A stretch of 64,000 bases of DNA from JABFRG01 sp046351415. Lineage in GTDB: Bacteria; Myxococcota_A; Polyangia; Polyangiales; Polyangiaceae. A program made the position numbers and the translations under genes. The notes under the pieces are model-generated. The model was not told the origin of the DNA. It made no database searches and worked only from the letters and a program-made list of their open reading frames with translations. The stretch spans positions 62,001 to 126,000 of the forward strand of contig JAXLYO010000011.1 in assembly GCA_046351415.1 (NCBI GenBank), in the 5' to 3' direction. Below, piece after piece: positions 15,265 through 24,136 of the stretch (position 1 is its first letter; each line of letters begins with the position of its first letter).

Positions 15265-17514
15265 GTGAGCTCCGGAGTGCGTTGGCCGCGTCGTGTCCTG
15301 GCAGTCTCTGCCATCGCGATCGCGGCCCTTGCTTCTTGTAGCGCGAGCACGGACGACGTGCCGCCGGGCACGTGCCCGACCACCGTTTGGTACGCGCCGA
15401 AGAGCGAAAGCGCCGTCGTCTCCGTCGTAGGTGACTTCAATGGATGGGCTCGTCCAGGAGTTCTCCTCGATCGAACGACGACGCCCGGATATCGCGCTGC
15501 CCGCATCCCGTTTGCCCCGGGCGAGCAGCGCTACGTCATCCTGGACGACGGTACCGCGGTCCTCGATGCGACCATCGGTACGACGTCGTTTCACGATGGC
15601 GCCGAAGTGTCGTTTCGCAACGTGCCCGATTGCCGAAAGGCGAGCATTCACGTGGCGAGTGCACAGACGAAACGGGGCACCGCGACGTTCGACCTTCGCT
15701 TCGACAAGGGCCTCGAAGGCGCCGAAGTCGACCTTGCAAGCGTTCGGCTGTTCGGGCAGGGGCAGCGGGAGGACGAGGAACTCGACGTACCGCACGCGCT
15801 CACCGCGACCACGACCGGCGCCACGCTTTCGCTGACCAGCATGCCACCGGGAAAGACGCGCGTTCGCATCGTCGCGAAGGACAAGGGGGGCTTACCGCTC
15901 ACGGAAGTGTTCGCCACGGCTTGGAACACCGCAGACGACACGCCGTTTTCCCCCGAAGACGCGATCGTCTATCAAGTCATGGTCGACCGTTTCGAAGGCC
16001 CCTCGGGTCCTCTTGCGCCTCCCGCTTCTGCAGGGGGCCGCGCGGGAGGGACTCTGTCGGGCCTCTCGGCTGCCATTGCGCGAGGCGACTTCGAGAAGCT
16101 CGGTGTGAACGTGCTGTGGCTCTCGCCGCTCTACGAGAATCCGAAAGGGGAGTTTCCCGGCACCGACGGCAACCTCTATTCGAGCTACCACGGCTACTGG
16201 CCCATCGCACCTCGCTCGGTCGACCCGCGCCTCGGCACCGAAGCAGACCTGAAGGCGCTCGTACGAACGGCGCACAGTCGTGGGCTTCGCGTCATATTCG
16301 ACGTGGTGCCGAACCACGTGCACCAAGAACATCCCTATGCATCTCGCGCCGGATGGGTGCAAGGTACAGCTGGTGCCTGCACCTGTGGAACGCCGAGCTG
16401 TCCGTGGGCTGACCACATCGACGACTGCTGGTTCGCTCCGTACATGCCGGACCTCGCGTGGAAGAACCCGGCGGTCGCGAAGCAGCAGGCAGAAGACATC
16501 GTCTACTGGCTCCGCGAATTCGATGCCGATGGCATTCGCATCGATGCCGTTCCCATGGCGCCGCGCGCTGCAAGCCGAAGGATCGCTGCCGAAGTACGTG
16601 CCCGATTCGAGCACCCCGGAAACAAGGTTTGGATCATCGGCGAGAACTTCACGGGCCCGGCCTTCCCACCGGACCCGAAGAAGGAGGGCGAGAAGGAGGC
16701 CGCCGCCGCAGGGTCGTTTGCGCTTCTTCGCTATTACTTGGGCCCCATCGGCCTCGACACGGAGTTCGACTTTCCCCTCATGTGGGCCCTTCGCAGCGCA
16801 ATCGCCGAAGGCACGACGGGCATGAACGATCTGTCCGACATGGTTCGTGCGGGAGAGTCGGCGTTCGCAGGGTCGGGCGCCACCATGGGACTCATGATCG
16901 GCAACCACGATGTATCTCGATTCGCTACCGTGACCGCGGGTGATGGCGAGGGCGATGGATGGGTGCCTGCGCCTTGGCCCACTTCGCAAGTGACGTATCG
17001 CAAACAATCACTCGCGCTCTCCATCGTGCTTGCTTTGCGCGGCGCGCCCTTCCTCTACTACGGCGACGAGTTTGCGATGCCCGGGCACCGCGACCCCGAT
17101 GCACGAAAGGTCATGCCCCGACCTTCCGATCTCTCGCCCTTTGCGCGCGCGGTGTCCGAAAAGGTCAGTCACATGGCGCGCCTCCGACAGTGCGCGCCGG
17201 AGCTTCGACGCGGGACCTATCGCCTTCTGTTCGCCGATCGCGAGCACTGGGTATTTGCGCGCGAACTCGCAAGCGCCTCGGAGTCAGCGGGGCGCGGTCG
17301 TGCACCGAGTGCCGCGCTGGTGGTCGTCACGCGAGAGCCCGCTGTGGTCGCTCCCCTCGAAATTCCTCTGCCAGATTTGCAAGAGGGAACGTACTTCGAC
17401 GCCGAATCGTCCGAAACACTCGACGTGCGCCAATCCTTGACTAAGTTGCCCAGCGCACCGCTCGAGGTACGCGTCTTTTTGCCGCCCGGGCACCCTTGCC
17501 ATCCACCACCATGA
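15265..17514 (+). CDS. GH13 alpha-amylase-family lipoprotein with CBM48-like N-terminus
   Basis: 749 residues; GTG start; lipobox ALASC. Residues about 40-110 resemble a CBM48/isoamylase N-terminal domain (VSVVGDFNGW), followed by a second beta domain and the GH13 barrel starting near IVYQVMVDRF. Catalytic motifs: FDVVPNHVH, GIRIDAVPM with D427, IIGENF with E460, and IGNHDVSRF with D549. A four-cysteine insertion in domain B (CTCGTPSCPW ... DDCWF..YMPD) recurs in two neighbouring paralogues. The likely role is surface hydrolysis or transglycosylation of starch-like glucans. The next gene begins within its stop codon (ATGA at 17511). Confidence 0.9.
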   Translation: MSSGVRWPRRVLAVSAIAIAALASCSASTDDVPPGTCPTTVWYAPKSESAVVSVVGDFNGWARPGVLLDRTTTPGYRAARIPFAPGEQRYVILDDGTAVLDATIGTTSFHDGAEVSFRNVPDCRKASIHVASAQTKRGTATFDLRFDKGLEGAEVDLASVRLFGQGQREDEELDVPHALTATTTGATLSLTSMPPGKTRVRIVAKDKGGLPLTEVFATAWNTADDTPFSPEDAIVYQVMVDRFEGPSGPLAPPASAGGRAGGTLSGLSAAIARGDFEKLGVNVLWLSPLYENPKGEFPGTDGNLYSSYHGYWPIAPRSVDPRLGTEADLKALVRTAHSRGLRVIFDVVPNHVHQEHPYASRAGWVQGTAGACTCGTPSCPWADHIDDCWFAPYMPDLAWKNPAVAKQQAEDIVYWLREFDADGIRIDAVPMAPRAASRRIAAEVRARFEHPGNKVWIIGENFTGPAFPPDPKKEGEKEAAAAGSFALLRYYLGPIGLDTEFDFPLMWALRSAIAEGTTGMNDLSDMVRAGESAFAGSGATMGLMIGNHDVSRFATVTAGDGEGDGWVPAPWPTSQVTYRKQSLALSIVLALRGAPFLYYGDEFAMPGHRDPDARKVMPRPSDLSPFARAVSEKVSHMARLRQCAPELRRGTYRLLFADREHWVFARELASASESAGRGRAPSAALVVVTREPAVVAPLEIPLPDLQEGTYFDAESSETLDVRQSLTKLPSAPLEVRVFLPPGHPCHPPP

Positions 17515-19559
17515 AATCGTTCCTCCTCCTCGTCGCGCCACTTCTGGTTGGCGCATCGTTCATGGCGGCCTGCGGCAGCTCCGACGTGAAGGACAAGGAC
17601 TACGGCTCCCCGCCAGACCCATCGATCTTCGACCCCGGCAACGGCGGTTCGAGCAGCGGTTACGGTTCTTCCGGCGGCAACCCCGTGGGCTTCGTGTGTC
17701 CCGAAGAGTTCAAGACGTGCCCCTCCGAGTTCACCTATCCGGACAAGGGAGAAACCTCCGTCGAGCTTCGCGGCGATTTCGGCGGCCCCGACACATGGGT
17801 CACGGGCGCTCCCATGACGAAGTCTGGGGGCAAGTGGCGTGCGACGGTGTCCGTCCCACTCGGAAAGCCTGTGCAATACAAGTTCTTCGTCAATGGCAAC
17901 ACGTGGACCATCGACCCCGCACAGCCCAAGTCGACCGATGGGCAGGGAAACGAGAACAACACGTTTGCGGGCACGACCTGCGAGAACCCGAAATGCGAGG
18001 AGCCCGGTGCGGTCGCTCCGGGAGTGTTCGATTGGCGCGATGCGGTCATCTACTTCGCCTTCGTCGATCGCTTTGCCGATGGCGGCGTCGCCAAGTGCAA
18101 CGTCTCTGACGAGGGCGGTCCTCTGCCGGCCATCGCGAACTATCAAGGCGGCGACTGGCCCGGCATCACCCAGAAGATCACCGAGGGCTACTTCACGAAT
18201 CTAGGCGTCAACACGCTGTGGCTCACGGTTCCTCTGAACAACACCGAGAACCCCGGGCGCGGCGTCGGCAGTGACACGCACAATTACTCCGGCTACCACG
18301 GCTACTGGCCCAAGGTCGATTCGTCGTCGCCTTCGAACCTCAGCGTGGAAAGCTGCTTCGGCACGTCGGCCGACTTGAAGACGCTGGTCGACGCGGCGCA
18401 CGCAAAGGGAATCAAGGTCCTCTTCGACTACGCGATGGTGCACGCCCACAATACGTCGGGGGTGTTCCAGTCGAACCCGTCGTGGTTCTGGCCGAACGAC
18501 AATGGCAAAGGCGGCAACTGCATCTGCGGCGAAGGTTGTTCGTGGGACGCTCTCCCCGATCGCGAGCGCTGCTGGTTCACGCCCTACTTGCCGCACTGGA
18601 ACTACACGAACCAGGCGGCGCGCGACTACTCCGTGACGAATGCCGTCGAGTGGTCGAAGCAGTTCGGTGTCGACGGCTTGCGTCTCGACGCGATCAAACA
18701 CGTCGACATCAGCTGGCTCACGCAGCTGCGCACGCAAATCAAGCAGCAGATCACGCAGAACCAGACGCCGCCGCAGCGCTTCTATTTGGTCGGCGAGACC
18801 TACGACTTCGGTAGCCGACCGACCTTGAAGAGCTACGTCGACCCAACGACGAAGCTCGACGGCCAGTTCGACTTCCCCCTTCGCAAGTCCGTCGTCGACT
18901 CGGTCATCATGCGACAGGCTCCCATGAGCGAGCTCTCGTCGTTCATGGACTCGAACGACTACTACTATGGGTCGACGGCCCTCATGAGCACGTTCGTGGG
19001 CAACCACGACCTGCCGCGCGTCATTCACCTCGCGGCAAACACGCGCATCTTCGGTGATGACCAAGGCTCTGACGGCAAGAGCCGCGCCTGGCAAAACCAG
19101 CCAACGGCGCCCACGGAGAAAGAAGCCTACGAGCGCCTCGCGAATGGTTTCGCAGTGCTGTTCACGAACCGCGGCATCCCGCTCGTGTACTACGGCGACG
19201 AAATTGGCCTGCCTGGCGCGGGTGACCCGGACAACCGTCGCATGATGCAGTTCGCGGGACTCTCCGCGAACCAAACGTGGCTGAAGGACAGACTTGCGCG
19301 TCTCTTGGCCATCCGCAAAGACCACCCGGCCTTGCGTCGGGGTATTCGCACGACCCTTCGCGCAGACTCCGACGTGTGGGTGTATGCGCGCACCACCACG
19401 GGTGACAGCGTCTACGTCGTCATCAATCGCGGTGACTCGCCGCAGACGGTGGGCGGGCTCCCCAACGGTGCGCTTTCGGAGCTCGTCACGCAAAGTGCGG
19501 CGCAGGGTCCAAGTGCCACCATTCCCCCGCGCGAAACGCGGGTCTTCGTGGCGAAATAG
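17511..19559 (+). CDS. GH13 alpha-amylase-family lipoprotein
   Basis: 682 residues from ATG 17511, which overlaps the previous stop. The lipobox is SFMAAC, with a Gly/Ser linker. The N-terminal beta domain (VELRGDFGGPDTWV) is CBM48-like, then a GH13 barrel begins at VIYFAFVDRF. Motifs: FDYAMVHAHN in place of the usual DxxxNH (Asn changed to His, so region I is atypical), GLRLDAIKH with D393, LVGETYDF with E429, and VGNHDLPR with D500. The four-cysteine insertion CICGEGCSW ... ERCWF is present. All three catalytic acids are retained, so it is probably active, but the altered region I may change substrate preference. Confidence 0.9.
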   Translation: MKSFLLLVAPLLVGASFMAACGSSDVKDKDYGSPPDPSIFDPGNGGSSSGYGSSGGNPVGFVCPEEFKTCPSEFTYPDKGETSVELRGDFGGPDTWVTGAPMTKSGGKWRATVSVPLGKPVQYKFFVNGNTWTIDPAQPKSTDGQGNENNTFAGTTCENPKCEEPGAVAPGVFDWRDAVIYFAFVDRFADGGVAKCNVSDEGGPLPAIANYQGGDWPGITQKITEGYFTNLGVNTLWLTVPLNNTENPGRGVGSDTHNYSGYHGYWPKVDSSSPSNLSVESCFGTSADLKTLVDAAHAKGIKVLFDYAMVHAHNTSGVFQSNPSWFWPNDNGKGGNCICGEGCSWDALPDRERCWFTPYLPHWNYTNQAARDYSVTNAVEWSKQFGVDGLRLDAIKHVDISWLTQLRTQIKQQITQNQTPPQRFYLVGETYDFGSRPTLKSYVDPTTKLDGQFDFPLRKSVVDSVIMRQAPMSELSSFMDSNDYYYGSTALMSTFVGNHDLPRVIHLAANTRIFGDDQGSDGKSRAWQNQPTAPTEKEAYERLANGFAVLFTNRGIPLVYYGDEIGLPGAGDPDNRRMMQFAGLSANQTWLKDRLARLLAIRKDHPALRRGIRTTLRADSDVWVYARTTTGDSVYVVINRGDSPQTVGGLPNGALSELVTQSAAQGPSATIPPRETRVFVAK

Positions 19560-19589
19560 GCAATGCAGTAGGCGGAAGAGCGCTCCCTC

Positions 19590-21860
19590 ATGAATCGAAT
19601 CACCACGACTGCCGTTCTTCTCGGGCTTGTATCGCTCTTCGGAGCTTCCTCCGCGCATGCGACGACGGAACCCTTTCGCAGCATGAAGGCGCTGCCCTCG
19701 TCGAACGGTTACGGCGCCATCGCGTGGGACCGGGCGACACAGAAGGTGAACCAGTTCATGGAGCACCCGTATCGCTATCCCGCGGCCGGTGTCGAATCGC
19801 GGAACTTCGCGTACGACAGCTACCCCGGCGTCCGCGTGGGCAGCCAGGCGGCGTGGCTCAATACACTGCCCGCGAGCAAGGTGTCCTACGTCCCAGGCAC
19901 GGGCATCATTCAGGTAGACCGCACCTACGAAGGCGTTGCGCTTTCGGAATTCCACTTCGCGCCGATGGGCCTCGCTGAAAAGGCGAGCGTCATGCTTCTC
20001 CGAGCGACGCGCGTCTCAGGCACTGCGCCCATCGATGCGTACGCGCTGTTCAACTTTCATCTCGGCGCCGGAAGCCCTACGCCAGGCGCGAATGCCGAGC
20101 AGGCGCTCTACGTGGCTTCGCGCGATGCCATCTACGAATGGGGACCGAGCGGCGTGGCGTTTGCGTATGGCAGCATCGGCGCGTCGAGCTTCCACGGGAT
20201 GTCGCCGAACAATCCGTTCGCGTCCCTCACGAACGCGCAGAACCTGGCGAACAACGATACGACCGGTGGTGCGCTCGACGACGTTGCGACGGGCTTCCAA
20301 AAGTCCCTCGGGTCACCTTCCGTGGGAGCGAGCGCGTGGGCGGGCTTTTACGTCGTGCTCGACCCTGGGGCAGATGCACAGGCGGCAGCCGACCGCGTGC
20401 GCACGTGGATCGGCGCGCGCGATGCCGCGCAGATCTACGCCGATGAAGTCACCGCGTGGAACGCGTGGCACAAGCCCACGTTCGCGGGGCTCTCTCCTTC
20501 CGAGGCTGACCTCGCCAAGCAATCGGCGGCTGTCCTGCGCATGGCCCAGGTCCGAGAGAGCGGCGCGCCGAACGGACAGATGCTCGCGAGTCTTGCCACG
20601 GGCCGCTGGAACATCGCGTGGGTGCGTGACATGGCATATGCGGTCGTCGGCCTCGTGCGGACAGGCCACTACGCCGAAGCGAAGGCCGCCATCCTGTTTC
20701 AGCTGAAGGCCGAAGCGAACCAATACAAGTCGTACGTCGCGAACAAGGACTACAAGATCTCCGTCGTTCGCTACTACGGCAACGGCAAGGAAGAGACCGA
20801 CTTCAACGAAGACGGACCAAACATCGAGTTCGATGGGTTCGGCCTCTTTCTCTGGGAGCTCGAAGAATACATCGACGCCTCCGGTGACACCGGGCTCCTC
20901 ACGACGGAATTCGGCACCGTGTCGAGCGGCATCGCCGACGTGCTCTTGGCGCTCCAAGAGCCTGGAGGGCTGATCGCGCCCGACTCCTCCATCTGGGAAG
21001 TGCACTGGAACGGGAAGCAACGGCACTTCGCCTACACGTCGATCACTGCGGCGCGTGGTCTTTGCGGAGCCTCACGCTTGGCGACCAAGGCCGGCAATGC
21101 GGCACTGGGCGCAACGTACATGAATGCGGGCATCAAGGCTCGCGATGCCGTCTTCGCGAACATGCGCACGCCGGCGGGGGCGCTCGCGCAAAGCACCGAA
21201 GGCCTCGCCGCGAAAACGAAGTTCCTCGACGCTTCCGTCGTCGAAGCCATGAACTTCGGATTGGTCTTTCCCGACCGCCGCACGGCGCGCGCCACGATGG
21301 AGAGCATGGTAGCCGGGCTCGTTCCGCCGAGTGGTCGCGGATTCATGCGAAGCGACATTGGCGCTTGGTACGATTCACAAGAGTGGGTTTTCGTCGACTT
21401 CCGCTCGACGCGCGCGCTCGGCCTCCTCGGCGACGTCGCCCGTGAGAGCGCGCTTCACGACTGGAACCTTCGGCAAGCGCAGGAGAACTTCGGGCTCTTC
21501 TCCGAGCTCCACGAACGCACTACATCCGAGTACGTCGGGGAAGCGCCCATGGTGGGCTTTGGCGCGGGCTCCTACCTTCTCAGTCTCTCTGATCGCGGCA
21601 AGCCTTCCGTTCCTACGTGCGGTGCCTTCCCTGACGAACCGCCCAACCCGAGCGATGCGGGCGCGAGTGACAGCGGACCTCTCTCTCCCATCGATGGTGG
21701 CAAAGGCAGCTCCTCGGGAGGTAACAACGTGGAGCCGCGCGCCGAAGACGACGGGTGTGCGATGCACGGAGCAGCGAGTTCGTGGTCACTTTCGGCTCTC
21801 TTGGCGGGGCTCGCTACGGTCGCCGCCGCGCTCGTCCGCAAGTCACGGAGGCCCTCGTGA
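19590..21860 (+). CDS. GH15 glucoamylase-like protein with MYXO-CTERM-like tail
   Basis: 756 residues; Sec signal (cleavage after SSAHA). It resembles the (alpha/alpha)6-barrel GH15 family, which releases glucose from the non-reducing ends of maltodextrin: WNIAWVRDMAYAVVGL is the family's RD-containing substrate motif, and SSIWEVHW supplies the candidate catalytic acid E470. The second catalytic Glu is probably in the SEYVGEAPMVGFGAGSYLL region. The C-terminus has a Ser/Gly linker, DDGC, a hydrophobic helix and RKSRRPS. This matches the MYXO-CTERM layout, although with a single Cys, and suggests cell-surface sorting. The next gene starts in its stop codon (GTGA). Confidence 0.85.
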   Translation: MNRITTTAVLLGLVSLFGASSAHATTEPFRSMKALPSSNGYGAIAWDRATQKVNQFMEHPYRYPAAGVESRNFAYDSYPGVRVGSQAAWLNTLPASKVSYVPGTGIIQVDRTYEGVALSEFHFAPMGLAEKASVMLLRATRVSGTAPIDAYALFNFHLGAGSPTPGANAEQALYVASRDAIYEWGPSGVAFAYGSIGASSFHGMSPNNPFASLTNAQNLANNDTTGGALDDVATGFQKSLGSPSVGASAWAGFYVVLDPGADAQAAADRVRTWIGARDAAQIYADEVTAWNAWHKPTFAGLSPSEADLAKQSAAVLRMAQVRESGAPNGQMLASLATGRWNIAWVRDMAYAVVGLVRTGHYAEAKAAILFQLKAEANQYKSYVANKDYKISVVRYYGNGKEETDFNEDGPNIEFDGFGLFLWELEEYIDASGDTGLLTTEFGTVSSGIADVLLALQEPGGLIAPDSSIWEVHWNGKQRHFAYTSITAARGLCGASRLATKAGNAALGATYMNAGIKARDAVFANMRTPAGALAQSTEGLAAKTKFLDASVVEAMNFGLVFPDRRTARATMESMVAGLVPPSGRGFMRSDIGAWYDSQEWVFVDFRSTRALGLLGDVARESALHDWNLRQAQENFGLFSELHERTTSEYVGEAPMVGFGAGSYLLSLSDRGKPSVPTCGAFPDEPPNPSDAGASDSGPLSPIDGGKGSSSGGNNVEPRAEDDGCAMHGAASSWSLSALLAGLATVAAALVRKSRRPS

Positions 21861-24136
21861 GAATAGAATCCCTCCGCGTGAGCATGCTCGCCGCACTGGG
21901 GGCCCTCGCATTCGGGAGCTTCTTCGCGTGCAGCGATTCTCCCAGCGACTACAAGCCGCCGCCGCTCGAATCGGTCGATGCTGCGGCAAAGCGCGATGCG
22001 ACAGCCGACGCACCGATCGAGGAGCTCGGCCCCTGCAAGACGACACTGACGTTCACGCCTCCGGCGGGGAAGCTCGTGTCATCGGTAGCCGTCGTCGGTG
22101 AATGGCAGAACTTCCAGTCGCCGGGGGTGCCGCTCCTCGGACCCGACGAACGAGGGAAGTACTCGGTGTCACTCGAGCTCCCCGCGGGTCTTCACGCCTA
22201 CAAGTACCTCGTCGACGGTGACTACCAGCTCGACGCAAACCAGCCACGCCGCAAGTACGTGGGCAATATCGAGAACTCCGCCGTGCAGGTGAAGCAGTGC
22301 GACATGCCGACGTTTTCGCTCGTGTCACAGAATTTGAAGCGTGCTGCAGCGGGGCAGGGTTCTTACACGGCAACGGTAGCCATGAATGCCCGAGGACGTT
22401 TGCCGGACGCCGGGTCCGTGAAGGTTACACTCAAACGGGACGGCGCTGACGTTGGCCCCATTCCGGCGACTGTCGCGGCGAATCAGATTTCGTTTTCGAC
22501 GTCTGGTCTTTCCGATGGCAAGTACACGGCGGTCGTGACGGGGGCTGCAGCCGGCAAGGCCGCCGAGCCGAAGCGTCTCACCTTTTGGGTCGAAGCAAAC
22601 ACGTTCGAGTGGCGCGACGCACTCATCTACATGGCGATGATCGATCGCCTTGCGGACGGCAACCCTGCCAACAACGTAGCGCCGCCTGGTGGTGTCGATG
22701 CACGCACCGTCTACAAAGGTGGCGACCTCGAGGGCGTGACGAACGTCATCAAGAGCGGCTACCTCGACCAGCTCGGCGTGCGCGCTCTCTGGCTCTCGCC
22801 TTTCAACACGAACCCCGCGGGCCCCTTCATGGCGGACGACGGCATCCACCAGGCGACGGGGTATCACGGCTACTGGCCCGTCAAGGCACGCGAGGTCGAC
22901 CCGCGCATCGGCGGGGCCGCGGCGCTCTCGGCGATGGTGAAGGAGGCGCATGCCCACGGCATCCGCGTGCTGATGGACTTCGTGGTGAATCATGTCCACA
23001 AAGACCACGAGTACTTCAAGACGCATCCCGAATGGTTCCGCACGGGCTGCGTCTGCGGAACGAACAATTGCGATTGGACGCAGAAGCGGCTCGAGTGCCT
23101 CTTCTCCGACTACCTCCCCGACGTGAACTGGAGCGTGCCCGAAGTGAGCGCGCAGTATGCGAGCGACGCAGCCTACTGGATCGACACGTTCGATCTCGAC
23201 GGCCTCCGTATCGACGCGGTGAAACACGTCGAAGATCTCGCTGTATTCAATCTCACGGCACAGATTCGCGAAGATTTCGAAGCCGCAGGCAATCGCGTCT
23301 TCCTCACGGGCGAGACGGCCATGGGGTGGAACGACACGGACCTCGCCGGCAACGCCGAGCAATACGACACCATCTCGCGCTACATGGGCCCCTTCGGTCT
23401 CGATGGGCAGTTCGACTTCGTGCTCTATCACGCGGTGCCGTATCGCTCGTTCGCCTACCAATGGAAGGGCATGCTCCACGCCGACTACTGGGCGAAGGCG
23501 AGCACGACGCAGTACACGGCCGGTTCCATCATGACGCCCTACATCGGCAGTCACGACACGTCGCGCTTCGTCACACTCTCGAGCTATCGCGACCAAGACG
23601 GCGCCCATGCAAGCAGCATCCCTGGAAACAAATGGGACAACATCGCGGGGCCGCCCACCGCAGACGCACCTGCGCGTCATCGACTGGCGCTCGCGTGGCT
23701 TCTCGGCCTCCCTGGTGCGCCGCTTCTCTACTACGGCGACGAGTATGGCGAATGGGGCGGTGCCGACCCGAACAATCGCGTGATGTTCCGGGGTAACGGA
23801 AGCCTCTCGAGCGAAGAGCAGCAAACCCTCGCTCTCACACGGGCCCTCGGGAAGGCGCGCCAAGAGCTCTTGCCCCTGCGTCGCGGTAGCTACCGAAGCG
23901 TGTATGCTACAGAAGAACACCTGGTCTACGCTCGCCAAACTCCCAATGGTGAAGCGGCGCTCGTCGTCCTCAATCGAGGCGATGGTCCCGTGACCATCCA
24001 AGCCGAGCTACCGGCGACGCTGACCTTCCCCGTTTCCTCGCTACGCGATCGGCTGGGTGGCCCGAACGGGACCGTGAGCGGCGGAGTTTTGACCCTCGCC
24101 CTTCCAGCCCATGGTATGGCGGTGCTCGCCCCGTGA
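21857..24136 (+). CDS. GH13 alpha-amylase-family lipoprotein with CBM48-like domain
   Basis: 759 residues from GTG 21857 overlapping the previous stop. The lipobox is SFFAC. A CBM48-like domain (SSVAVVGEWQNFQSPG; LPAGLHAYKYLVDG) and an additional beta-sandwich domain precede the barrel (ALIYMAMIDRL). Motifs: MDFVVNHVH, GLRIDAVKH with D453, LTGETAM with E486, and IGSHDTSRF with D567 (Ser replaces the usual Asn of NHD). The four-cysteine insertion CVCGTNNCDW ... LECLF..YLPD is present. It is translationally coupled on both sides, being followed by the porin gene through GTGA. Confidence 0.9.
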   Translation: MRIESLRVSMLAALGALAFGSFFACSDSPSDYKPPPLESVDAAAKRDATADAPIEELGPCKTTLTFTPPAGKLVSSVAVVGEWQNFQSPGVPLLGPDERGKYSVSLELPAGLHAYKYLVDGDYQLDANQPRRKYVGNIENSAVQVKQCDMPTFSLVSQNLKRAAAGQGSYTATVAMNARGRLPDAGSVKVTLKRDGADVGPIPATVAANQISFSTSGLSDGKYTAVVTGAAAGKAAEPKRLTFWVEANTFEWRDALIYMAMIDRLADGNPANNVAPPGGVDARTVYKGGDLEGVTNVIKSGYLDQLGVRALWLSPFNTNPAGPFMADDGIHQATGYHGYWPVKAREVDPRIGGAAALSAMVKEAHAHGIRVLMDFVVNHVHKDHEYFKTHPEWFRTGCVCGTNNCDWTQKRLECLFSDYLPDVNWSVPEVSAQYASDAAYWIDTFDLDGLRIDAVKHVEDLAVFNLTAQIREDFEAAGNRVFLTGETAMGWNDTDLAGNAEQYDTISRYMGPFGLDGQFDFVLYHAVPYRSFAYQWKGMLHADYWAKASTTQYTAGSIMTPYIGSHDTSRFVTLSSYRDQDGAHASSIPGNKWDNIAGPPTADAPARHRLALAWLLGLPGAPLLYYGDEYGEWGGADPNNRVMFRGNGSLSSEEQQTLALTRALGKARQELLPLRRGSYRSVYATEEHLVYARQTPNGEAALVVLNRGDGPVTIQAELPATLTFPVSSLRDRLGGPNGTVSGGVLTLALPAHGMAVLAP

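Noticed and set aside
18201..19955. 584-codon minus-strand frame across the amylase operon
   Set aside because: Antisense of the GH13 gene at 17,511 and the start of the GH15 gene; no recognisable product.
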